64,000 nt of DNA, taken from positions 43,276,001 to 43,340,000 of the forward strand of contig OZ231128.1 of assembly GCA_965153355.1 (NCBI GenBank), read 5' to 3'. This DNA comes from Flaccisagitta enflata (taxonomy: Eukaryota; Chaetognatha; Sagittoidea; Aphragmophora). Positions 8,814-17,668 of the stretch are shown one piece after another. The first letter of the stretch is position 1. Each line of letters opens with the position of its first letter. The position numbers were made by a program, and so were the translations under genes. The notes below the pieces were generated by a model that was not told where the DNA came from, searched no databases, and was given only the letters and a program-made list of their open reading frames with translations.

Positions 8814-11800
8814 GTGAGACTCTCGAGTAATGTGATCCTTCCACAATCAAAGTGGCCGACGTCAATTTGACTTGTTCAACATATACTAAAATTAGAATGA
8901 TGCCTATACTTAACTCCATCATGATATATATACATACTAAAATAATCAACTCTTCCTCTATCAGAAGGGCATCCATTCCAACGCCGACACGATCCTCCCT
9001 TTGAGTCGCTGCCAAAGACTAGGACACCGTCTCCAGCAGCGTCGGTTTCCTCCATCGCGTCGACGACCGACGTCTCGTTGACTTCCACCATGATTGCGGG
9101 TCAAATGGACGTCGCCACCCCAGTGTCGGTAGCGACACCGCGCGGCGATTCACCTTCCGCGACGTCAGGACCGGATCAATTCATTCGAGATCTCCGAGAA
9201 AAGTTAAACCGGCTCCCAGTTCCAGCGGCCGCCGACGACGATACGGAGGCGCCGTTGGCCGTCGACGGACCGTCCCTTCCTCCTCCCCTTCGAACCTCCT
9301 CGCCGCGTCCGGTCTCGCGAAAGAAGCCAAGGGGAAGGGCCAGCCCGGGATTTGCGGCAGTGCCCGGATCGCCTGCATCCGTGGCCCGCACCGCAAATCC
9401 CCCGCTGACCCGGAACCAAAGGAAGAGGCGCAACAAGATGAAGAGGATGAGGGAAGAGTCGGCGGTGTTGGCGGCGATGCCAGAGGAGGAGAGGGAGTTA
9501 GCCGAAAACAAGATGCGGCAGGCCAAATTGGCCGAACAATTTCATATCAAAGCTCATCGACGTTACGTCCAGCGAGAAGCCGCCAAGGAGAAAGCAGAGA
9601 AAGAAGGAAAAAAGAAGTTTGACGAGGATAAACCAGAGAGAGAAAGACAGAAGGAAGCAGAAAGATTGAGAGAGAAACAGAAGAAAGATGAAGAGCAAGC
9701 GAGGCGAGATAGAATAAAGGTTCAACAGGTACAGGATAGGATAGAAGTCTTGGAGAGAAAGAAGGATTGGACAGAAGTGATTGAGGAAGCAAAAGTGACG
9801 GGCAGAGAAAGGTTTTGGGCAGAAGAGGAAGAAAAAGGAAGAGGAGATGTGGAAGCGATGGAGGAAGAGTGGCAGGAGATAGCGGCATCCTACGACATCC
9901 TCTTGCCGGGTCCTTACCTCCACATTCCCGAATCCCTGGAGTTTGTCGAAAGACATTGCTGCAAAGTCGATCGAGCAGGTGAACAATTAACCATGATTAG
10001 TGTAGCTGCTAAAGATCGAGAGTTTAGTAATGGTTAGCATAGTTGCAAATCATACCATTGTATTATGCAATAAACTAAGATGACGACTCTCTACCCCCAA
10101 TCATATAAAATTTTTTATTCAGTGTCAATTAGGGTGGTCACGAAATAGGGTTAGCATAGTTACTAAATCATACCATTGTATTATGCAATAAACTAAGATG
10201 ACGACTCTCTACCCCCAATCATATAAAATTTTTTATTCAGTGTCAATTAGGGTGGTCACGAAATAGGGTCAAATTTCAAAAAATGATATACTCTAGTTTT
10301 TTGCATAAATGCACCAAAAAAGAAGGTTTTCCCACAAGTAGAGGTCTGAGTTAGAAGATTAAACCATGGCGGCAAATCTATAGGCCTCCTATGGCAATAA
10401 AAAAATCCCCATAGTAACCCTATAGTTTTGCCGACAAGGTTTCTTGTTTGATTTCACACCCCAGCTTGTGAGAAATCCTTCTTTTATTCGACATTTGTGC
10501 AAAGGGCTCAAATATATCAATATATGAGATTTGACCCAATTCGGGACCACCCTAGTGTCAATATGGTGACAGAGAGGAATCTCACTGACAGGAATAATTC
10601 ATATCCTTCCCATTTACCCTAACGTAGGTAAGAAAACCAGTAAAGGCATCGCAAAACGGGCGCACGATAGAGCCGATCTCATCGCTTTCGCTAAACGAGT
10701 TTTCAGCAACGACCCGGAAGACGACGTTGACGAGGACGAATGGGATCGATTCGACGACATCGACGACCTCGAAAGGATTCTAGAGTATCGAGGACTTGAG
10801 GCGCATCCAACGCACACGCCCTCTCAACGCGCGGCCCTCAGCCATGATCAACAGAATGCGATGTTTAGCGAGGTTAGGCCTTGCAAAACCCTCGCAGAAG
10901 CCGACATGCTCTACCGGCGATGGCTGAAGAAAATCGGACCCGAGGTGATCCAGTTTTGGCGTTCTCATGGATGGGGCGTCCCCAAGTGGCTCCCAGAGAC
11001 GCTGCTGGAACAAGCCAAAATCCTCAAACTTCAGGACAAGAAGATCCGAGTGAGTGTTTGCCCGGGTTTAATATGATTGAATGTTGGAAAATGACTAGTC
11101 TAAACTAAAACTTTCTCTCCATCTTTTCCACTAATACTGTCCGATAAGACAGTTACCATGTTTACTAGTGGCAGGATTCGAGGTGGTGCCTGATTCATTC
11201 ATTCGATGCCAAACTGATTTCAGATTCATTCATCCAATGTCGAGTTAATTCTAGATTCATTCACTCGATGTTGGGTGGTTTCTGATTCATTCATTCGATG
11301 CCAAACTGATTTCAGGTTCATTCTTTCGATGTTAGGTTAATTCTAAAATCATTAATATTTTCCCCCTCCTCCACTTCTCCGCTCCATTCAGAGTGTTTAC
11401 CGCAACATCTGCCGACATGCGTTGCGAGGCCGGGGAGCCAACGAGGACGAGGTGGAAGCGGCGGTGAAGGAATTCGATCGCCGAGTCCACACCGCTCTGC
11501 AACAGGACCCGGCGTTGCGGCCCTACGGGAGTCTCAACCCGCAACAGCTCGTGTCGACCATCCGTCACGCATTCCGAGAGGGACATCGCACCTCGGAAAT
11601 CTTGAGCTGCAACCCGCGTCGACGCCAAGCGCAGATCCGGACGGCGGAGAACTGGGACGGACGACAACTTGATTACGACCGCCCCAGCGAATATTTCAAC
11701 AACACGTCGGTGAAGTCCGAGCAGGCGAAAAGGCTCGCCGAAGAAGATCGAAAGCGGTCAGCACGCGCGCGGACCGCTCGCGACGCCGCCGATCGACGAC

Positions 11801-13145
11801 AAGCGGCCGAAGAAGCTCGTCGACTCGACGAAGAAGTCCGTCGCGCGACTTTACCCGTTTCCGGTAAACCCATTGAAGAGTCAGGCTTAACCAGACCCAA
11901 TGCAGAGTTTACCCAGTTTTCCCCTTTGGGGATATTTGATCAGGAAGCCAATTCGGAGGCTATTTACTCCAAGTCAGGCAAACTTCTTAACAACTATCAG
12001 CTAGCTACCCACTCTAAGAAACTAGATGAAGAGGAAGAAAAAACAAAGGGAAGAATTATTTGCTTGAGACAGTCACTGAAAAAGGAAGAAACGAACAAAA
12101 GAAAAATTGAATGGCAGAAAACTCACAATTCTGTTTTGGCAAGGAAAATCCGGGAGACGAATGAAATAGCCCGTTCGCTCCCGAGGTTACCGCTGCCACG
12201 CAAAAGGTATTCTGTCCAAATAGTGGACAGAGCCAATGCTAGTCCAGTAAGAAACTTTGAAGAAGAACTTGAAAAATATGAAAAAGAGCTCGAAGAAAAA
12301 AGAAAAGCCGAAGAATTGGAAAGAGAAGAAAATGAAACAGGAGAAAGACCAAAGAGAAGAATCGAGTTCCTCGAAGAAGAAGAGAAGACAGAAAAAACAG
12401 AAGAAAAAACAGAAAAAACAGAAGAAAAGACAGAAAAGACAATCGAGAGAAAACAGAAAAGAAAAAGAGACAGTTCAGATGACGAGAAAAAAGAGAAAAC
12501 CGAAGAAACAGACATCAAGAACAAAAGACAGAAAGAGAAGAACAAAGAAAGGAACAAAGACAAGAACAGAGAACAGAACAAAGAAAAGAACACAGAGAAG
12601 AACGAAGGACAACAGAAAAGGAAAATAAAACGGCGGCGTGCCAGTCAATTGTATCAATTGGAAGAAAAGAGTCTCGAAGAAAATGAGGGAGATACCACCC
12701 TAGAATCCATTGAAGAACAGTCAGAACCAACTGAAGAAACTACAGCGAACGAGGAAGAACTAGCTGAGTTAAATTTAGAAGACGAGTTAGGTTTTGACCC
12801 GCTAGACTTAGAGATTGATCTAGGTTTGGGCTTGCTCGACTTAGAGGAACAACTAGATCTAGATGATTCAAATCCAAATCAGGACCGATCATCACCGAAG
12901 CGCTGCCCGGCGAATCTCGAGGCGTGTGGTACCATGGCGAATACGTCGTCATCTACACCGACGCCTATATCGCGCGCCATCAGGAGCGACTCCGCGCGTG
13001 GGAAGAGGCCATTGGAGAACACGTCGTCATCAACTGGGAAGGCCTCAATCCCTGCGGACGTCCTCGTCGTCCAAACGACCCGCGCGTGCCCGCAGCCGTG
13101 ATGAGGAAGCGCGACTACTACGACTTGCGCAAAAACTTCGAATGA
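8435..13145 (+). CDS. Gene 1: multi-exon gene for a charged, coiled-coil-rich protein of unknown function
   Basis: The spliced model joins 8435-8813, 8965-9978, 10628-11049, 11392-11863 and 12883-13145. The sum is 2,550 nt, a 849-residue protein ending at TGA 13143-13145. Introns are GT...AG with phases 1, 1, 0 and 1, and every junction keeps the frame open. Exons are CpG-rich; introns are AT-rich and carry repeats. The N-terminus is acidic/basic with an alanine run. Residues of the second exon form a long E/K/R helix. The third and fourth exons encode a more globular, tryptophan-containing part (RRWLKKIGPEVIQFWRSHGW). I recognise no family. The start ATG is 60 bp after the BEL LTR, so transcription could begin in the LTR. 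A 1,019-bp optional intron allows a 1,174-residue isoform. Confidence 0.6.
8965..9978 (+). CDS. Gene 1 exon 2
   Basis: The acceptor is CTCTATCAG at 8964. The split codon with exon 1 is GAA, and the frame is then open through 9978. An S/T/P-rich disordered first half is followed by a roughly 150-residue highly charged coiled-coil-like stretch (KEKAEKEGKKKFDEDKPERE and onward). The exon ends with the less charged segment ILLPGPYLHIPESLEFVERH. The donor is GCAG|GTGAAC at 9979, phase 1. Readthrough would stop at 10037. Confidence 0.6.
10032..10266 (+). repeat. Tandem duplication, 117/118-bp unit x2
   Basis: Both copies begin GGTTAGCATAGTT and end GGTCACGAAATAG, with one base inserted in the second. 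Each copy contains the sequence GTGTCAAT followed by the left end of the MITE, so the duplication happened after that element inserted. Confidence 0.9.
10248..10554. mobile_element. Non-autonomous hAT-like DNA transposon (MITE), 307 bp
   Basis: Perfect outer termini TAGGGTGGTC / GACCACCCTA continue into about 30 bp of imperfect inverted repeat. The element is flanked by the 8-bp direct repeat GTGTCAAT (10240-10247 and 10555-10562). An 8-bp duplication and a TA-starting terminus fit hAT transposons; a P-like origin is not excluded. It has no coding capacity. Confidence 0.75.
10628..11049 (+). CDS. Gene 1 exon 3
   Basis: The frame is open for 140 codons after completing a split GGT codon. It encodes KKTSKGIAKRAHDRADL, an acidic patch (PEDDVDEDEWDRFDDIDD), and then WLKKIGPEVIQFWRSHGWGV. 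The donor is ATCCGA|GTGAGT at 11050, phase 0. Confidence 0.6.
11050..11391 (+). other. Gene 1 intron 3 with CATTCATTCGATG repeats
   Basis: This 342-bp GT...AG intron contains about five degenerate copies, 35-45 bp apart, of GATTCATTCATTCGATG followed by a variable tail (about 11190-11350). The same repeat recurs upstream of gene 2 (14460-14710). The acceptor is GCTCCATTCAG. Confidence 0.6.
11392..11863 (+). CDS. Gene 1 exon 4, short form
   Basis: It uses the donor TTTCCG|GTAAAC at 11864, phase 1. It encodes SVYRNICRHALRGRGANED and then an R/A/E-rich helix (RKRSARARTARDAADRRQ). The split codon with the last exon is GGA. Confidence 0.5.
11392..13101 (+). CDS. Gene 1 exon 4, long (intron-retained) form
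   Basis: The frame is open from the acceptor to TGA 13099-13101. Up to 11863 the codons are CpG-rich and resemble the other exons. From 11864 to 12882 composition becomes AT- and purine-rich, encoding K/E repeats (EKTEEKTEKT) and then an L/D/E-rich end (LDLEIDLGLGLLDLEEQ). After 12883 this frame reads S/T-rich sequence unlike the rest, whereas the alternative frame there reads like protein. The short form 11392-11863 is therefore the better exon, and this is the alternative. Confidence 0.4.
   Translation, partial: SVYRNICRHALRGRGANEDEVEAAVKEFDRRVHTALQQDPALRPYGSLNPQQLVSTIRHAFREGHRTSEILSCNPRRRQAQIRTAENWDGRQLDYDRPSEYFNNTSVKSEQAKRLAEEDRKRSARARTARDAADRRQAAEEARRLDEEVRRATLPVSGKPIEESGLTRPNAEFTQFSPLGIFDQEANSEAIYSKSGKLLNNYQLATHSKKLDEEEEKTKGRIICLRQSLKKEETNKRKIEWQKTHNSVLARKIRETNEIARSLPRLPLPRKRYSVQIVDRANASPVRNFEEELEKYEKELEEKRKAEELEREENETGERPKRRIEFLEEEEKTEKTEEKTEKTEEKTEKTIERKQKRKRDSSDDEKKEKTEETDIKNKRQKEKNKERNKDKNREQNKEKNTEKNEGQQKRKIKRRRASQLYQLEEKSLEENEGDTTLESIEEQSEPTEETTANEEELAELNLEDELGFDPLDLEIDLGLGLLDLEEQLDLDDSNPNQDRSSPKRCPANLEACGTMANTSSSTPTPISRAIRSDSARGKRPLENTSSSTGKASIPADVLVVQTTRACPQP
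11864..12882 (+). other. Optional intron (exitron-like) in gene 1
   Basis: It is 1,019 bp (not a multiple of 3) with GT start and AG end (CAAATCCAAATCAG), yet it contains no stop in the upstream frame over about 340 codons. Splicing restores the frame that reads PIITEALPGESRGVWYHGEY. Base composition shifts at both edges. Purine richness alone keeps stops rare around 12260-12620, but the first 400 bp are ordinary sequence and still open, so it may be translated in some transcripts. Confidence 0.5.
12883..13145 (+). CDS. Gene 1 terminal exon
   Basis: This exon reads PIITEALPGESRGVWYHGEY, then VVIYTDAYIARHQERLRAWE and a C-terminus YYDLRKNFE before TGA 13143-13145. Hydrophobic and aromatic content is normal for a folded domain, unlike the competing frame. 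It is CpG-rich like the other exons. Confidence 0.55.
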
Positions 13146-13341
13146 GTGGTGATTGCGGCAGCTCGGCTCGCCTGCAGCCGGCAGCCCCGCGTCATCCTCC
13201 TCGAAGCGTCATCATCATCATGTACATATAATCTTCAGATTCAATCCATCGTCATCAATCGGCTTGTACTGATCGTCAAATAACTTATCGGCCTGTTTTT
13301 CGGCCCTAATGGCATCCAATCATACTCGTAATTTTTTTTTT
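13146..13341 (+). other. Presumed 3' UTR of gene 1
   Basis: No reading frame is seen. It includes TCATCATCATCATG, a GGCC-TGTTTTTC-GGCC hairpin near 13292 and a T-run directly before the large hairpin. No AATAAA is seen before the hairpin. Confidence 0.4.
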
Positions 13342-13401
13342 AGGGATCCGCCTGCTTGCGCCTGGATGGGACCCGCTTCGGCGGGGCACAGGCGGATCCC
13401 T
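13342..13401 (+). ncRNA. GC-rich hairpin, copy 1 (putative 3' UTR RNA element)
   Basis: The outer 13-bp stem is AGGGATCCGCCTG / CAGGCGGATCCCT. Inside it TGC pairs GCA, then comes an unpaired stretch GCCTGGATGGGA, then a tight hairpin CCCGC-TTCG-GCGGG with a UUCG-type tetraloop. It lies 197 nt after the gene 1 stop. A second copy with 43 of 44 identical core bases lies after gene 2. It is preceded by a T-run and AG, so an exon boundary is also possible. It could alternatively encode SACLRLDGTRFGGAQA. Confidence 0.5.
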
Positions 13402-13424
13402 CATGATTTACCTTTGATTCATTA

Positions 13425-13615
13425 ATTGTACGGCTACGGCCTCATGTCTCGATACAGGCTTAGACCTGATGTTTTGGCGGCTTTAGCCGATATTTTTTTT
13501 TTACGTGGCTACGGCCTTATTTTTATTGCAGGCTTAGTCCTGATTTTTTGGTGGCTTAGGCCAATATTTTCCAAGGGCTAAGGCCATACATATTTGTCCC
13601 GGCTTACACCGGTTA
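13425..13615 (+). repeat. Array of small hairpins, two ~70-75 bp units
   Basis: Successive short stems are GGCTACGGCC, AGGCTTAGACCT, CGGCTTTAGCCG, then GGCTACGGCC, AGGCTTAGTCCT, TGGCTTAGGCCA, GGGCTAAGGCC and CCGGCTTACACCGG, separated by T-rich spacers. The first three and second three align as a tandem duplication. Loops differ while stems stay paired. Confidence 0.6.
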
Positions 13616-13619
13616 TTCA

Positions 13620-14040
13620 TCCTTACCTTAGTGGTTAAAAATAAGCGCCGCATTTTTCTGGTCAGAGGAACCGACAAATTCGATTCTACCGTTCAGATAA
13701 GAAAAAGGCACATTGATTGTGATTGTATTCATTCGTTCTATTGCCTTTATTAATGTATGACGCCGATGACGATGGTCTTTGCAAATTCAAAAAAAAAAAG
13801 AAAAAATGATAAAGATGATGATGATAAAAATGATAAAGTGATAACACTGGACCGTAAAAATGGTCATTTTTCCTCAGATTCATTGAAAATGTAATGATTC
13901 AAAATGTACAGACTCGATCAGAAAGATTAAAAACTCAGACGACGCATTCCAAGGGAGTGCGAGGAAAACTCGATGTATAGAAATGAATTGAACAATTGAT
14001 TGGCGACGAATACCGTGGTGACTTTCCTCTCGATCTCGAA
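13620..14040 (+). other. Non-coding stretch
   Basis: I see no gene here, only a GATGAT/AAAAATGATAAA-rich simple stretch around 13790-13850. Confidence 0.4.
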
Positions 14041-14042
14041 CA

Positions 14043-14402
14043 ATGGGGACGATGGTCGACTTCGGTGAAAGGAGCGATTCTAGTCAAAGAATGAATGACA
14101 ACGATGAAAAATCATCGGTAAGAATTGTTAAGCAAAATGTCTCGATGATAGAGTGTGACGATGATACACCGTTGAATATATGTATAAACGCTATGAAACA
14201 TAGTTAAACGATAGATATTAATATTGACCCTCAACTCCATCGTCCTCAGGATCCTCCGCTGACGAGTGTGGGCGAAAGGGGGCGACGGGGGGAGAATTGC
14301 GTTGGCGCCTCCGAAGACCGACGACGGATTAGCTACCCGAAGAAAAGTGACGGCGGCGAAAAACGCATACTCTCCAGAGAGTTGATGTTAGAAAAACATT
14401 AA
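14043..14402 (+). CDS. Possible small two-exon gene (75 aa)
   Basis: Exon 14043-14117 starts ATG (MGTMVDFGERSDSSQ) and ends TCATCG|GTAAGA, phase 0. Exon 14250-14402 follows the acceptor CATCGTCCTCAG and runs 50 codons (DPPLTSVGERGRRG ...) to TAA 14400-14402. Both pieces are GC-rich like the neighbouring exons, and the intron between is AT-rich. The product is hydrophilic and unrecognised. These could instead be 5' exons of gene 2. Confidence 0.3.
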
Positions 14403-14454
14403 AAACTGTCACGCTTTGCTCAACCGGACCAATGGCAGTGACAATTGTTGCCTT

Positions 14455-14715
14455 ATCCACTCACAAATTCATTCATGAACTCAAAATCATTCACTCGACT
14501 CGATCCGAAAATGATTCAAAATTGAACTGATCATTCATTCAACACTAATAATCTCCTGTTGGATCCATTCGATGTTAATTGAATTCTAGATTCATTCATT
14601 CGATGTTGGGATGATTTCTGATTCATTCATTCGATGTCAAGTTGATTCTAGATTCATTCATTCGATGCTAAGTAAACACTCGATTCATTCACTCGATGCC
14701 AATGAATTCCAGACT
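14455..14715 (+). repeat. CATTCATTCGATG degenerate tandem array upstream of gene 2
   Basis: Six or more copies of GATTCATTCATTCGATG with variable 15-25 bp tails (TTCTA, TTTCT) repeat at about 38-45 bp. It is the same repeat as in gene 1 intron 3. Confidence 0.7.
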
Positions 14716-14921
14716 TGTTAATATGACATCAACGATTCTAGAACCGCTTATTTGATGTGAAATCGGTCATACTGTATTCGCTAGACCGCTGATCATTCAC
14801 TAAATATTAAACTATTTGTTGAGTCTCAACTCTCGATCACAATGACGATTATTACGTTCACTGGTACTTAACCATATTTAGGCACTTGAAAATCAATCCG
14901 AGTGGACTATTGAAAGTTAAA

Positions 14922-15863
14922 ATGCCTCTTTCCGATAAACTTATCTTTAAAACGATCGCTTATTACAATCCTCACTTGCCGGATTGTCATCTAGTACATC
15001 GCTGGGGAACAGAGGAAACGCAGCGACTTGTCCGACGAGTCCTCCGCTTCGACAAGAAGGTCGTCTTCATGGGAAACCTCTACGGAAGCGGACCGACGGT
15101 ACGAGTTTGGGAAAGTGAAGCGACGGAGTTCAGCGACAGCATTCGCCAATGGATCCTCGATCTCGAATGGAAGGTCCACATCGTCTCGACCGAACGCATG
15201 GTGGACATGGCGCCGCCGTTCCTAAAAACGTTTGTGGACAAATATTCTTATCGCGGGTTCGTGTCGTTCGTCCAAAGTATTCGCCATCTCTACGGAGCAA
15301 GATGCTACGACGACGACGACGACGACAGCGACGACGCGTCGACATATTGGGCCCCGCCTGGAGGCATCGCCGCACGCGCGATAGACGTATGGACGTGGTT
15401 CAAGGTGGACTCTTTCTTGTTGCTCAATTTGAAAAGAGGTCTGGGAATGCGTGTCCGACGCGATCCGCTCGTCGTCCTCGAAGGGGAATGGCGCTACTCG
15501 TCCGTCACCAACGACTGGGGATTGCTCCTCGACCGATACATCTACCACATTGACCGTACCGGGATGATGACCTTCGAATCTAACCTCTGCCGTTATCACG
15601 GCAACGATCGGCGCGTAATTTACCGCGCCTTCGCCGCCTTCCATCTCCGAAGAATCATCCAAAGACACGTCAACAGGGAGGATCGCTACGAAAGGCTCGT
15701 CCGCGAAAGAGTGGAGCTGATTTGTTACTGGGGACGACAGCGTATCATCAGCAATCGACGACTTCACGAGTATCATGTACGCTTCAACAACTCCACTGAA
15801 CGCATCAACACTTTCTTCGCTTACATCCTCGACAACTCCAACGGCGGCGGTCGTCGGCAATGA
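14922..15863 (+). CDS. Gene 2: 313-aa protein of unknown function
   Basis: ATG 14922 (AAAATGC context, MPLSDKLIFKT) was chosen; the frame is open further upstream to about 14882, after a candidate acceptor ATATTTAG. The protein is rich in aromatic and basic residues, with IAYYNPHLPDCHLVHRW, a DDDDDDSDD acidic run near residue 145, an aromatic segment AIDVWTWFKVDSFLLLNL and an arginine-rich C-terminus. It has no signal peptide or obvious membrane helix, and I recognise no family. The first six residues match gene 1 except one, and the start-region DNA is nearly identical over about 22 bp. GC and CpG content match gene 1. Confidence 0.6.
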   Translation: MPLSDKLIFKTIAYYNPHLPDCHLVHRWGTEETQRLVRRVLRFDKKVVFMGNLYGSGPTVRVWESEATEFSDSIRQWILDLEWKVHIVSTERMVDMAPPFLKTFVDKYSYRGFVSFVQSIRHLYGARCYDDDDDDSDDASTYWAPPGGIAARAIDVWTWFKVDSFLLLNLKRGLGMRVRRDPLVVLEGEWRYSSVTNDWGLLLDRYIYHIDRTGMMTFESNLCRYHGNDRRVIYRAFAAFHLRRIIQRHVNREDRYERLVRERVELICYWGRQRIISNRRLHEYHVRFNNSTERINTFFAYILDNSNGGGRRQ

Positions 15864-15902
15864 TCCGTTCGCCTGTAACGGATCTAGCACCGCGACCTCC
15901 AA

Positions 15903-16165
15903 TGTAAACGACAACAACACAACAATGATAACAACAGAACAACAATGATAACAACAGAACAACAATGATAACAACAAAACAACAATGATAACAACAAAAC
16001 AACAATGATAACAACAGAACAACAATGATAACAACAGAACAACAATGATAACAACAGAACAACAATGATAACAACAGAACAACAATGATAACAACAGAAC
16101 AACAATGAAACAACAACAGAACAACAATGAAATAACAACAAAACAACAATGAAACAACAACGGAA
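15903..16165 (+). repeat. 20-bp minisatellite AACAACAATGATAACAACAR
   Basis: There are about ten near-perfect units, then degenerate AACAACAATGAAACAACAAC units, between the gene 2 stop and the second hairpin. Confidence 0.9.
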
Positions 16166-16222
16166 CAACAACGTCAACGACGATGGCGACGTAGTGACGA
16201 ATGGAATGGACCTCTTCGACGT

Positions 16223-16270
16223 CAGCCTGCTTGCGCCCGGATGGGACCCGCTTCGGCGGGGCACAGGCTG
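16223..16270 (+). ncRNA. GC-rich hairpin, copy 2 (putative 3' UTR RNA element)
   Basis: The stem is CAGCCTG / CAGGCTG, enclosing the same core as copy 1 with a single T-to-C change in the unpaired part. The outer pair next to GCCTG is A-T here and C-G in copy 1, so the flank stays paired although its bases differ. It lies 360 nt after the gene 2 stop. Confidence 0.5.
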
Positions 16271-16892
16271 CGACCACTCAACGATACGACTTCTTCGGCG
16301 GACTTGGTCAGTCCGCGCTCATTCGACGAACGAACATTTTACGGTGGCGGGTTGAACGCAATCCGCGATCATCATCGACTTCGATCGGACTATAATTCAC
16401 CTTCGGCGACGGGCGATTCCTTCTCGACCGTAGCGCTTACATTTTACAAACTTTCGTTCGACTACACTTTACAATCGGAAAGCGCACGCGGTCACTCGAT
16501 TATCTACTTCGATCGTGGCACTTACAACTAACAAACTTTCCATCTGACTACCGCTGACTAAACATTTTGTGCCCACGATCACCATCGACGAAACTCGACG
16601 AGAGTTGATACTACGGAAGATTGAAATTGAAATTGTCCCACCCCCCCCACCCAATGTGCACACCTGAAACTTACTAACACCAGAAACAAATAAACTCTAG
16701 TAGGTGCACATTTATAATTGTACAAGAATGAGCAGAGGAGCTCAGTGAAGCCGTCGACAGAAACATCCCTCAAGATTCTTACTACAGTGTTTTCCATTTC
16801 AAATGTGTAACATAAAATTGCCCAAAACCAAGCTTCAAGACTTCGTTATAGTTTTTCCCCAAATTGGCATAAAAAATATTGTAATTTGAGTC
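16271..16892 (+). other. Non-coding stretch between hairpin 2 and LTR
   Basis: A 96-codon frame (16241-16531) crosses the hairpin but looks accidental. From about 16560 the sequence is AT-rich with a C-run, and it may be the 3' internal part of the retrotransposon whose LTR follows. Confidence 0.35.
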
Positions 16893-17668
16893 AAAACGGG
16901 GGGAGTGTCGTGAAGCAAGGTTTTGGGGCCATGTCTTATTGATATTGATTCATTTTGGTTTGTATATATTGGTTTGGTTCATATCTCAGGTAGGTATTTG
17001 GTCATTTCTAATCCTTTCTTTTCAGGTTTGATTATTTAGATTTGGTATTTTGATGATTATTTTGATGTCTTTTGTCTGTCTGAACTGTCCTCATGTCTGT
17101 CCCATTTGATTATTGTCTGTCCGTATTGATTTATTCTCGATTTAGTTTCGGTTTATTCGCGTCCTTTGCTTTAATTCGCTTTACCTACGAAGAGGCCTTT
17201 TGTTTACGGTAGATTTGAGCGGGCCTTATGTTTAGGCGATTTTGGCGGCGGAATTCAGCGCCCTCTGTTGACCACTTTTAGAATTAGTCGAGAGCTGCCA
17301 AATTCCCTTCCGCATTATTCATTCACGATAGATTCTCCTGCGAATTTATTACGATTTATTTGCTCCGGATTTACTAAATTGGATTGTTACTCTCATACTT
17401 TGCCTCTGATTTTGGGAGAACTCTGGATATTTTCTTTACCGTCTCAGCGCATAACCAAGGTAACTTTGGGCCTCCTTTACATATTAGATTCATTTTCATG
17501 TTACATTCTTAGAGTCTTAAAGCATCTGGCCTAACTATATAGCTTTTGTGTCTCTGTCTAAATTCCATTATTATCTGTCCTTTACAGTTCAAACTACGTT
17601 GCTTTTGGATATCTTCTTCTAATAAAGAATTCATTTGGAAAAGATTTCGCTGTATTTATTAGAAGACA
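16893..17668 (+). repeat. Polypurine tract and LTR of a second LTR retrotransposon
   Basis: AAAACGGGGGGAG directly precedes TGTCGTG at 16906. The LTR would run to GACA at 17668 (TGTC...GACA). It contains a TATATATT at about 16963 and AATAAA at 17621-17626, in the right order for U3-R-U5. No coding part of the element is recognisable upstream, so this is an isolated or truncated 3' end. The right border is uncertain; ACA at 17751-17753 is an alternative. Confidence 0.6.

Larger units (their letters stand above)
9979..10627 (+). other. Gene 1 intron 2 with repeats
   Basis: This GT...AG intron of 649 bp holds a 117/118-bp tandem duplication and a hAT-like MITE, both annotated separately. The acceptor is CCCTAACGTAG. 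No coding signal is seen. Confidence 0.5.

Noticed and set aside
13342-13401. Hairpin as a hammerhead, twister or HDV-like ribozyme
   Set aside because: The conserved cores of those classes are absent; the UUCG-capped stem alone is not diagnostic.
15222-16277. Reverse-strand 351-codon frame across gene 2 and its minisatellite
   Set aside because: It is the antisense shadow of gene 2 plus CCFVVI-type repeats encoded by the 20-bp minisatellite.
8435-16905. Gene island as the interior of one LTR element bounded by the LTRs at 7261 and 16906
   Set aside because: The two LTRs have different sequences and ends, and no polymerase genes lie between.
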